Source of the DNA: Nocardia concava NBRC 100430
GTDB lineage: Bacteria > Actinomycetota > Actinomycetes > Mycobacteriales > Mycobacteriaceae
Reading direction: 5' to 3'
DNA length: 64,000 nt
NCBI RefSeq assembly: GCF_000308815.1
Contig: NZ_BAFX01000200.1
Coordinates: 1-64,000, forward strand
Made by a program: the position numbers and the translations under genes. The notes beneath the pieces are model-generated. The model searched no databases. It was not told the origin of the DNA and saw only the letters and a list, made by a program, of their open reading frames with translations. This document shows positions 7,512-14,715 of this stretch, one piece after another (the first letter of the stretch is position 1; every line of letters begins with the position of its first letter).

Positions 7512-9251
7512 TCAGGGCAGCGGGACCGTCCACTGCACCCGGGTGCCGCCGTCCTCGCCGACCTCGATGCCGAAGCTGCCGCCGCGCCGCCGGGCCCGAA
7601 CCTCGAGGTTGGCCAGACCACTACGGCGCGAGGCGCTCTGATCCATGCCCGCACCATTGTCGGTCACCTCGACGCTCACGTCGTCGGTCACCGACAGGGC
7701 GACCGTGATGGCGTCGGCCCCGGCATGGCGCACCACATTGCTGAGTGCCTCGCGCAGCACCGCCTCCACATCGTCGGCCAGCGACATCGGCAGCACCGAG
7801 AGCGGTCCCGAGACATGAACCGTAGTGCGCAGCTTGGTTTCCGCGGTCATCTCGGCGACCAGATCGTGCAGGCCCTGATGCAGTGGCACCTGGCCGGTGG
7901 CCGGACCGTGCAGGTCGAAGATGGACTGGCGGATGTCCTGCACGATGGACTGCAGATCGTCGAGACTCTGGGAAAGTCGCTCCCGGATCTCGGGCGAACG
8001 AATGCGCTGCGCGGTGCCCTGCACCGCCAGCCCGGTCGCGAACAGGCGCTGGATCACCCGATCGTGCAGATTGCGCGCGATCCGGTCGCGTTCGGACAGC
8101 ACATCGAGCTCTCGCATCCGGAACTGGTTGTCGGCCAGGCGCAATGCCAGTGCGGCCTGACCGGCGAACACCGTCATCATGGCGATGGCCGAGGTGTCGA
8201 AGTCCGGTTCGCCGGGGGCGCGCAGCACGGCCAGCACGCCCAGCATCTGCTGGCGGGCCCGCAGCGGCAGCAGTAGCACCGGACCGAATTCGGCCCGCAA
8301 CTCCGGAAACGGGTTGAGCGCCAATCCCTCGGTGACCATGCATTCGGCGGTCCGGAAGACGGTGCCGGTGTGCGAGCCCTCGATCGGGATGCGCCGGGAC
8401 AGCAGCGCGGAGGAGGGCACGCCCGCACCGGCCGACACGATCAACTCGGTCACCGCGTCGTCGGAGAGCTCCAGATCCTCGGGCAGAGCGACGAACGTGC
8501 ACACCGAATCGGTCAGGGTGAGCGCGCGATCGGCGATCAGTTCGATCACCTCGGCCGGATCCCCGCCGCCCAGCAGTTCGGTCGCCACGTCGCGGATCGA
8601 CTCCAGCCACAGCTGCCGCAGTTGCGACTGCGCGTAGAGCCGGGAATTCGCCACCGCGATACCGGCCGCGGCGGCCAGTGCCCGCACCACCACCTCATCG
8701 TCCTCGGTGAACTCCTGGCCATTCACCTTCTCGGTGAGGTAGAGACTGCCGAACACCTCGTCGCGCACCTTGACCGGGACGCCGAGGAAACTGTGCATCG
8801 GCGGATGGTGGTCGGGAAACCCGATCGAGGCCGGATGCAGCGAAAGATCCTTCAGCCGCAGCGGTTTGGGCTGCTCGATGAGCAGGCCCAGCACGCCGCA
8901 GCCGTGCGGTAGATCGCCGATGAGCACGCGGGTGCGATCGTCGATGCCCTCGTACACGAATTCCGAGAGATTGTCCCCGCTGCTGCGGGTTTCGCGCACA
9001 CCCAGCGCCCCGTAACGGGCATCCACCAGCTCGATGGCGGTGTGCACGATGGTGCGCAGCGTCTCGTCCAGATCCAGGCCCGAGGTAATGACGAGCATGG
9101 CGTCGACGAGCCGGTCCATCCGATCGTGCACCCCGACCACCTGCGCGATCCGATCCTGCACCTCGGCGAGAAGTTCGCGCAGCCGCCAGTGCGACAGCGC
9201 CTCCACCATCGGAGTCCTGTCGCCGGAACGGGGCTCCGGATCGCCCGACAT
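7512..9251 (-). CDS. DevS/DosT-like haem GAF sensor histidine kinase
   Basis: Soluble sensor kinase of 579 residues. It has two tandem GAF domains (about 55-205 and 220-375), a HisKA_3 dimerisation/phosphoacceptor segment (ERDRIARNLHDRVIQRLF, His396), and a C-terminal HATPase domain (EALSNVVRHAGAD, DNGAGM). In GAF-1 the residue matching the DevS haem ligand His149 is conserved (FPDHHPPMHSFLG, His149), as is the Tyr of FGSLYLTEK. It is therefore likely to sense oxygen, NO, CO or redox state. No response regulator adjoins it. The cognate partner may be the DevR at 62121-62768, as DosT shares DosR with DevS in M. tuberculosis. A second homologue lies at 51969-53681. Confidence 0.93.
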   Translation of the reverse strand: MSGDPEPRSGDRTPMVEALSHWRLRELLAEVQDRIAQVVGVHDRMDRLVDAMLVITSGLDLDETLRTIVHTAIELVDARYGALGVRETRSSGDNLSEFVYEGIDDRTRVLIGDLPHGCGVLGLLIEQPKPLRLKDLSLHPASIGFPDHHPPMHSFLGVPVKVRDEVFGSLYLTEKVNGQEFTEDDEVVVRALAAAAGIAVANSRLYAQSQLRQLWLESIRDVATELLGGGDPAEVIELIADRALTLTDSVCTFVALPEDLELSDDAVTELIVSAGAGVPSSALLSRRIPIEGSHTGTVFRTAECMVTEGLALNPFPELRAEFGPVLLLPLRARQQMLGVLAVLRAPGEPDFDTSAIAMMTVFAGQAALALRLADNQFRMRELDVLSERDRIARNLHDRVIQRLFATGLAVQGTAQRIRSPEIRERLSQSLDDLQSIVQDIRQSIFDLHGPATGQVPLHQGLHDLVAEMTAETKLRTTVHVSGPLSVLPMSLADDVEAVLREALSNVVRHAGADAITVALSVTDDVSVEVTDNGAGMDQSASRRSGLANLEVRARRRGGSFGIEVGEDGGTRVQWTVPLP

Positions 9252-9410
9252 GCGGCCGATTCTTCCACCGCGGGGAATTCATGCGCGACCAAAGCGCAAA
9301 CATGCCAAGCGGTTCGGAGATGGTGGGCTCGGAATTTGCCGGGCCGGTCACCCGTGCCGGGATTCGCCTCCCGGTGGCGGCTCGGGGCCAGTTCGTTTGC
9401 GGCGGTTCAG

Positions 9411-9441
9411 GATAGGGCCAGCGCTGTCACGATAGGGCCAG
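9411..9441 (-). repeat. 11-bp direct repeat spanning a stop codon
   Basis: GATAGGGCCAG occurs at 9411-9421 and 9431-9441, a 20-base period. The second copy encodes the last residues of the TetR protein (minus strand) and the first lies just beyond the stop. Each copy is followed on the minus strand by TGA. Confidence 0.85.
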
Positions 9442-10005
9442 TGCCGCGGCCGTCAACCGCCACAGGCGGTCGGTGGCGAGTTCGACGGTGGGGCGCGGTT
9501 GGTCGCGCAACTGCTGGGCGATGCCGTGGCGCAGGCCGCCGATGACGTAGGCGCCCGCGCTGTCGGGATCGAGGTCGGCGGGGATTTCGCCGGTGGCCTG
9601 GCCGCGGCGGATGTTCGTGGCGGCGGCCTCGGCGAGGTTGCGGATGTAGTTGGCCTCGATTTCGGTGAGGCCCGGGTCGGGGGCGACGCGGTTGAGCAGG
9701 AGGGCCGCGAGCGGGTGGTCGAAGTGGTACGCGACGAAATGGTGGGTGCGGGCGCATTCACGGGTGGGCCAGTCGCCGTCGGCCGGGACCTGGTCGTCGG
9801 CGGTCGCCCGGCTCAGGCCCTCGTAGAAGTCGTCCCAGAGTGCCGCCAGCAGGCCGACTTTGGAGCCGAAATGGTGGTAGAGCGCGCCGGTGCTCAGGCC
9901 GGTGCGGCGGGTCAGGGCGCTCAGTTCGAGGGTGCCGCCGGCATGGACGAGTTCGTCGCGGGCGGCGTCGAGAAGTTGTTGACGTCCGAGAGGTGCGCGT
10001 GCCAC
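9427..10005 (-). CDS. TetR-family transcriptional regulator
   Basis: TetR regulator of 192 residues, starting at GTG 10005 (VARAPLGRQQLLDAARDEL). The N-terminal HTH is clear (LELSALTRRTGLSTGALYHHF, then GSKVGLLAALW). The gene is divergent from the phytanoyl-CoA dioxygenase-like gene, with 43 bases between the starts. An inverted repeat CATAAC-N8-GTTATG lies in that gap, so control of the dioxygenase and of itself is likely. The effector is unknown. Confidence 0.88.
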   Translation of the reverse strand: MARAPLGRQQLLDAARDELVHAGGTLELSALTRRTGLSTGALYHHFGSKVGLLAALWDDFYEGLSRATADDQVPADGDWPTRECARTHHFVAYHFDHPLAALLLNRVAPDPGLTEIEANYIRNLAEAAATNIRRGQATGEIPADLDPDSAGAYVIGGLRHGIAQQLRDQPRPTVELATDRLWRLTAAALALS

Positions 10006-10013
10006 TGTCGAAC

Positions 10014-10033
10014 CATAACAGAACTCAGTTATG
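10014..10033. promoter_or_regulatory. Inverted repeat, candidate TetR operator
   Basis: CATAAC-N8-GTTATG with perfect 6-bp arms, located between the divergent TetR gene (start 10005) and the dioxygenase gene (start 10049). It would overlap the promoters of both. Confidence 0.6.
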
Positions 10034-10048
10034 TAAAGGATGGCGGCC

Positions 10049-10903
10049 ATGAGCGGGAAAGTGACGTCGCTGCGGGATCTGGGCGGGGACCTCGCGGGGA
10101 CCTATCGGCGCACCGAGAGCAGTGGGGCGAGCGTCGATCCGGCGGTCGTGGAGGCTGATCTGGCCGCGGTCGCGCGGGACGGGTACGTGATCCTGCCGGA
10201 TCTGCTGACGCCCGCCGAGCTGGACGAGATCCGGGCGAGCGTCGGCCCGCTGCTGAACCCGAAGGGCCGCAACAACTTCGAGGGTCATTCGACCCAGCGC
10301 GTCTACAGCGTGCTGAACAAGACCCGCTCCTGCGATCGCATCGCCGATCACCCGCGCGTACTGGCCCTGCTGGACCGGCTGTTCCTACCCAACTACCTGC
10401 TGTCGATGCTGCAGGTGATCAATATCCTGCCCGGTGAACAGGCGCAGATGCTGCACACCGACGACGGTTTCTATCCGCTGCCGCGGCCGCGAAAGGCATT
10501 GGGGGCGGCCACCATCTGGGCCATCGATGACTTCACCGCGGAGAATGGCGCGACCGACATCATTCCCGGAAGTCACCTCTGGGACGATCGCCTACCCGAT
10601 GATTCGGCGCGTGAACCCGTCGTAATGCGATCCGGTAGCTGCGTATTCTTCGTGGGTACGCTATGGCATGGTGGCGGCGCGAATCGTTCGGCGAATTCTC
10701 GCCTCGCGCTCACCGCGCAATACTGCGAACCATGGCTTCGACCCCAGGAGGCGTTCACGCTCTCCATGACTCGCGACACAGTGCGCGCGGTATCGGAGGA
10801 CATTCGCCGGATGCTGGGTTACAGCATCCACCCGCCGTTCATCGGTCAGGTTGACGGAATGCATCCGAAGCGACTGCTCGAACCGGGCGCGCAGTCTCTC
10901 TAG
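10049..10903 (+). CDS. Phytanoyl-CoA dioxygenase (PhyH)-family Fe(II)/2-oxoglutarate enzyme
   Basis: Cytosolic dioxygenase-like protein of 284 residues. The iron ligands are visible as H-x-D in MLHTDDGFY and the distal His in GTLWHGGGANRS, with a downstream Arg (SRLALTAQY) suited to 2-oxoglutarate. The ATG at 10049 is preferred because AAGGA stands 8 bases ahead; an ATG at 10040 would touch that site. Family members hydroxylate varied substrates, including fatty acyl-CoA and natural products, so the substrate is open. It is controlled, by inference, by the divergent TetR. Confidence 0.88.
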   Translation: MSGKVTSLRDLGGDLAGTYRRTESSGASVDPAVVEADLAAVARDGYVILPDLLTPAELDEIRASVGPLLNPKGRNNFEGHSTQRVYSVLNKTRSCDRIADHPRVLALLDRLFLPNYLLSMLQVINILPGEQAQMLHTDDGFYPLPRPRKALGAATIWAIDDFTAENGATDIIPGSHLWDDRLPDDSAREPVVMRSGSCVFFVGTLWHGGGANRSANSRLALTAQYCEPWLRPQEAFTLSMTRDTVRAVSEDIRRMLGYSIHPPFIGQVDGMHPKRLLEPGAQSL

Positions 10904-10906
10904 CAG

Positions 10907-11071
10907 TCAGTTGACGAGTTCGTGGGCGAGCTCGACGGCAGCCTTCATATCGGGTGCGTACCCGACCCGCCAATTGAGTCGATCGATCGGGGTAACCGAT
11001 ACCTTGTATCGATTCTCGATGTGCTCGAACTTGACGATGGCCCGCTCGCTCAACGGCGCATGATTCTTCAT
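10907..11071 (-). CDS. Small hypothetical protein (54 aa)
   Basis: Short protein starting MKNHAPLSERAIVKFEHI and ending at a TGA at 10907-10909. It is preceded by a strong AGAGAGGA site, which argues for translation. It is mixed basic/acidic with no membrane segment, and the sequence (YKVSVTPIDRLNWRVGYAP) suggests a small beta-rich fold. It ends 3 bases after the convergent dioxygenase gene. I do not recognise the family. Confidence 0.6.
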   Translation of the reverse strand: MKNHAPLSERAIVKFEHIENRYKVSVTPIDRLNWRVGYAPDMKAAVELAHELVN

Positions 11072-11268
11072 GGCTTCCTCTCTCGACCCCGTCAAAGGCG
11101 TCCGAGACGACAGACGAAAATCCGAAACTTGAAAGCGGGCAGCTGCTTGCTCTTCATTAACTGTAGGAGCATTCAACCGGGGTATATATGGGCAATTGTC
11201 CCATTTTCTGCCGTGCCCCGCGTTCGGGCGCGCCTCCCGTGACCATCGTGTGTCCCCGCCCACAAAAA

Positions 11269-11331
11269 CGCCGAGTGGCACACCGGCGAGGGGGATTCAG
11301 ACAAATCCCCTCGCGGGTGTGCCACTCGGCG
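11269..11331. terminator. Very long hairpin, likely terminator of the DEAD-box helicase gene
   Basis: Arms at 11269-11297 and 11304-11331 pair over about 28 positions with few mismatches (outer part CGCCGAGTGGCACACC / GGTGTGCCACTCGGCG) around a 6-base loop. It lies 23 bases beyond the helicase stop on the minus strand. The outer stem sequence recurs in the hairpin at 36271-36336. Confidence 0.8.
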
Positions 11332-11353
11332 AGAGCTCGTGAGTGGCGCGTGG

Positions 11354-13138
11354 TTAGACGGTGCGGCGACGGCGGGGTGCGCCGCTGCGGGAGAAGCCGG
11401 CGAGGCCGCCGTTGCTGCCGGCGGGCGCCGCGCCGCGGCCGCCCTGACGCGACGAACCGGCGTTGCCGCGCTCGGTGCGCTGACGCGCGGAGCCGCCGCC
11501 ATTGCCATTGCCGTTGGCCGAGTCGTTCGCGCGAGCCGGGCGGCCGGTCGCCGAACCGGCGTTGGACTTGCGACCCGAGCGGGCCGCCGAGTTGGCGTGC
11601 GCCGCGTCCTCGGCGCGGCCGCCGCGCTTGTCGGACTTGGTGCCGCGCGGTGCGCCGGTGGCGGGGTGGACGCCGGGACGGCTGCTGATGGAGCCCTCGG
11701 CCTTGCGGCCTCCGCGCGTGCCCGGCTTGGTCAGGGCCGCATCGCCATCGTGGCGGGCGCTGCGCTTGTAGGTCTCGGATCCCTGCGACGAGGACCGGCG
11801 ACCGGGACGTTCGGCCCCGAATGCCTCGGGCGCGGTGCGCGACCGCCGACGGCCGCGCGAGGCGGTGTCGTCGTCGTTTCGGCGAGATGCGTTGGTGCGG
11901 GCCGACTTCGAGGCCGGGGCGGCCTTCGGCTGGCGGGCCGGGGCCGGGTCCGAGATCGCCACCAGCGGCGCGACCTCGCCGACGAGTTCGATCACCGCGG
12001 GGGAGTCGGCGGTGACGCGCTGCGGGGTGACATCGATCTTGGCCTTGCGCATCAGGGCGGCCAGGTCGCCGCGCTGGTCTGGCATGACCAGGGTGATCAC
12101 GTCACCGGCATTGCCCGCGCGGGCGGTGCGGCCGGAGCGGTGCAGATACGCCTTGTGCTCGGCGGGCGGGTCGACGTGGACCACGAGCTCGACACCGTCG
12201 ACGTGGACGCCGCGGGCCGCGACATCGGTGGCCACCAGGACCTTGGCCGCGCCGGAGGCGAAGGTGGCCAAATTGCGGTCGCGGGCGGGCTGATTCAGGT
12301 TGCCGTGCAGGTCGACGGCTGGGATCCCGGACGTGGTGAGCTGCTTGGCCAGCTTGCGGGCTTGATGCTTGGTGCGGGTGAACAGGATTCGCCGCCCGGT
12401 GCCGGAGGCGAGACGGTGCACGACCGCGCGCTTGGTTTCCGCGCTCGACACCTCGAAGACGTGGTGGGTCATATCGGCGACCGGCGAGTTGGCGTCGTCC
12501 ACCGAGTGCAGCACCGCGTTCGGCAGGAACCGCTTGACCAGCTTGTTCACGCCATTGTCGAGGGTCGCCGAGAACAGCAGCCGCTGACCGTGCTCGGGAG
12601 TGGCGGCCAGGATCCTCGTCACGCCGGGCAGGAAGCCCAGGTCGGCCATGTGGTCGGCCTCGTCGATGACGGTGACCTCGACGGCGTCGAGGCTGATCAG
12701 CCCCTGCTTCATCAGATCCTCGAGCCGCCCGGGGCAGGCGATGACGATGTCGACGCCGCGCTTGAGCGCCTGCACCTGACGGTGCTGGGAGACACCGCCG
12801 AAAATCGTGGTGACGGTCATCCCGCAGGCACCGGCCAAGGGCTCGATGGCCGTGGCGATCTGCGTGGCCAGCTCGCGGGTCGGCGCCAGTACCAGCCCGA
12901 CCGGGCGATTGGGCATCCGCCGACCGGCGAGCTCACCGCCGAGCCGGTCCACCATGGGAATGGAGAAGGCGAGGGTCTTGCCGCTGCCGGTGCGGCCCCG
13001 GCCGAGCACGTCGCGTCCGGCGAGCGAGTCGGGCAGGGTGTCGGCCTGGATCGGGAACGGCGCGGCGATTCCGGCCGCGGTGAGGGCGCGGACCAGCGGT
13101 GCGCGCACGCCGAGCGTGGCGAAGGTAGGCGTATTCAT
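11354..13138 (-). CDS. DEAD-box ATP-dependent RNA helicase
   Basis: RNA helicase of 594 residues with all core motifs: Q-motif region (ATLGVRAPLVRALTAAGIAAPFPIQ in part), Walker A GRTGSGKT, PTRELA, DEAD (VIDEADHMADLGF), SAT (LLFSATLD) and HRSGRTARAG. The catalytic core ends near residue 370. It is followed by a long basic, low-complexity tail rich in Arg, Gly, Ser and Asn (SNGGLAGFSRSGAPRRRRTV at the end), as in cold-shock or ribosome-assembly helicases that bind RNA through RGG-like tails. The start at 13138 (MNTPTFATLGV) is chosen by family alignment; the best SD-like site, GAAAGG, is rather far upstream. A long leader with hairpins precedes it. Confidence 0.93.
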   Translation of the reverse strand: MNTPTFATLGVRAPLVRALTAAGIAAPFPIQADTLPDSLAGRDVLGRGRTGSGKTLAFSIPMVDRLGGELAGRRMPNRPVGLVLAPTRELATQIATAIEPLAGACGMTVTTIFGGVSQHRQVQALKRGVDIVIACPGRLEDLMKQGLISLDAVEVTVIDEADHMADLGFLPGVTRILAATPEHGQRLLFSATLDNGVNKLVKRFLPNAVLHSVDDANSPVADMTHHVFEVSSAETKRAVVHRLASGTGRRILFTRTKHQARKLAKQLTTSGIPAVDLHGNLNQPARDRNLATFASGAAKVLVATDVAARGVHVDGVELVVHVDPPAEHKAYLHRSGRTARAGNAGDVITLVMPDQRGDLAALMRKAKIDVTPQRVTADSPAVIELVGEVAPLVAISDPAPARQPKAAPASKSARTNASRRNDDDTASRGRRRSRTAPEAFGAERPGRRSSSQGSETYKRSARHDGDAALTKPGTRGGRKAEGSISSRPGVHPATGAPRGTKSDKRGGRAEDAAHANSAARSGRKSNAGSATGRPARANDSANGNGNGGGSARQRTERGNAGSSRQGGRGAAPAGSNGGLAGFSRSGAPRRRRTV

Positions 13139-13155
13139 AAGTTTTGCAGTGCCTT

Positions 13156-13177
13156 TCGGGCATCGGGCGGTGCCCGA
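13156..13177 (-). other. Hairpin in the helicase mRNA leader
   Basis: TCGGGCA-N8-TGCCCGA forms a perfect 7-bp stem just upstream of the helicase start. RNA structure in the leader of a cold-shock-type helicase gene could be regulatory, but nothing beyond the stem supports that. Confidence 0.35.
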
Positions 13178-13311
13178 GCCGTGCTGCGGACAGGGGTCCG
13201 CGCCGGGGGCACAAGGGGTGGCGAGATTGCCGGTGGGCAAAATCGATCGCCGTAAGGAAAGCTTGCCGCGCAGTTGGGGCTGCTCAGGAGTGGTAGCGAT
13301 CTACGACGCTT

Positions 13312-13330
13312 GATACGACCGTGTCGTATC
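13312..13330. promoter_or_regulatory. Perfect 19-bp palindrome without an adjacent regulator
   Basis: GATACGAC-CGT-GTCGTATC, 8-bp perfect arms, about 175 bases upstream of the helicase start and 30 bases from the end of the M1 peptidase gene. It has the geometry of a TetR-type operator, but no regulator gene is next to it. Confidence 0.6.
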
Positions 13331-13359
13331 CATGATCAACTTTCGTGTTCGGAGCGAGT

Positions 13360-14715
13360 CTACCCGGTCGAGGTTTGCGGCGCGTACGCGGGGCCGGGCG
13401 GCAGCGCCGGGAGCGGTCGGGCGAACAACCAGGCGTCCCACAAAGGCTGCAGCGGAACCGGGTTGTAATGCCCGGCCAGATCGGTGAATTCACCGGTGGT
13501 GATCGACGCGTGCCGGTAGCGGGCGGTCCAGGTGCGCAGCAGATCGAAGAAGGCGGCGTCGCCGACGGTGAGCCGCAGCGCGTGCAGGGTGAGCGCACCG
13601 CGCTTGTAGACGCGGTCGTCGAACATGAGCTCGGCTCCGGGATCGGCGAGGATGAGATCCTGCGGCAGCCGTTCGAGATTGCGGTGCGCGTTGCGCGCCA
13701 GCTGATCGGCGCTGGGCCCGCCCGACGCCTCGGACCAGATCCATTCGGCGTAACAGGCGAAGCCCTCGTGTAGCCAGATATCGCGCCATTGCCGGATGGT
13801 GAGGCTGTTGCCGAACCACTGGTGCGCCAGTTCGTGCGCCACCAGCCGCTCGTGCCCGCGTCGCCCGTCGCAGTGGTTCGCGCCGAATATCGAGATGCCC
13901 TGGGCCTCAATGGGAATCTCGAGCTCGTCGTCGGTGACCACCACCGTGTACGCCTCGAACGGGTAGGGCCCGAACTTCTCGGTGAAGACCTGCATCATCT
14001 GCGGCTGCCGCGCGAAATCGTGCTCGAACGCGGTGCGCAGGCGCGAAGGCAGGATCGCCTGCATGGGCAGTGTGCCGCGCGGGGCGTCGATGCGCTGCTT
14101 GCGGTACTGCCCGATCTGGATGGTGGCCAGGTAGCTGGACATGGGCTCGGGCTGCTCGTAGACCCAGGTGGTCTGGCTGGCCTTGGTCTGCTTGCGCATG
14201 AGCGTGCCGTTGGCCAGCGCGTAGTACGGCGAATCGGTGGTGATCGAAATCCGGTAGCTGGCCTTGGAACTGGGGTGGTCGTCGCAGGGGAACCAGGAGG
14301 CCGCGCCATTGGGCTGGCTGGCCACCAGTGCGCCGTCGGTGAGTTCCTCCCAGCCGACCTCGCCCCACGGCCCGCGCACCGGCTTGGGCGGTCCGGCGTA
14401 GTTCACGGTGAACACGAGCGCGCCGCCCGCCGGGATCTTCTGCCGCGGCGTGATCACCAATTTGCCGCGCTGATGCACGTATTTGGCGGGCTTGGCCCCG
14501 TTGACGAGCACCTTCGACACCGCCAGCGACTGGGAAAGGTCCAGCGCGAACCGATCTCGCACGCCGGTGGTGACCGCGGTGATCTCCGCGGTCCCCGACA
14601 GCCGGTTGCTCGACATCTTGTAGACCAGGTCCAGCTCGTAGCGTGAGACCCGGTAGCCGCGGTTTCCGTTCTGCGGCAGGTAATCATCGATGGGTTCGTC
14701 GAGGCGGTCCGCCAT
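13360..14715 (-). CDS. M1-family zinc metallopeptidase coupled to the Pls-like NRPS
   Basis: Aminopeptidase-like protein of 451 residues. It has an N-terminal beta-sandwich (about 1-190) and a gluzincin domain with the zinc site HELAHQWFGN plus the third ligand Glu 18 residues on (WLHEGFACYAEW). The usual GAMEN substrate motif is replaced by PIEAQGIS, as in short actinobacterial M1 enzymes. No signal peptide is seen, so it should be cytosolic or membrane-associated. The ATG at 14715 overlaps the NRPS stop as TGATG, so the two are translationally coupled. Zinc aminopeptidases are reported as epsilon-poly-lysine-degrading enzymes, so a role in trimming or removing the NRPS product is a reasonable inference. 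Confidence 0.9.
   Translation of the reverse strand: MADRLDEPIDDYLPQNGNRGYRVSRYELDLVYKMSSNRLSGTAEITAVTTGVRDRFALDLSQSLAVSKVLVNGAKPAKYVHQRGKLVITPRQKIPAGGALVFTVNYAGPPKPVRGPWGEVGWEELTDGALVASQPNGAASWFPCDDHPSSKASYRISITTDSPYYALANGTLMRKQTKASQTTWVYEQPEPMSSYLATIQIGQYRKQRIDAPRGTLPMQAILPSRLRTAFEHDFARQPQMMQVFTEKFGPYPFEAYTVVVTDDELEIPIEAQGISIFGANHCDGRRGHERLVAHELAHQWFGNSLTIRQWRDIWLHEGFACYAEWIWSEASGGPSADQLARNAHRNLERLPQDLILADPGAELMFDDRVYKRGALTLHALRLTVGDAAFFDLLRTWTARYRHASITTGEFTDLAGHYNPVPLQPLWDAWLFARPLPALPPGPAYAPQTSTG

Noticed and set aside
11339..13255. A 638-codon plus-strand frame opposite the DEAD-box helicase
   Set aside because: Gly/Ala/Arg-rich shadow; helicase motifs on the minus strand are intact.
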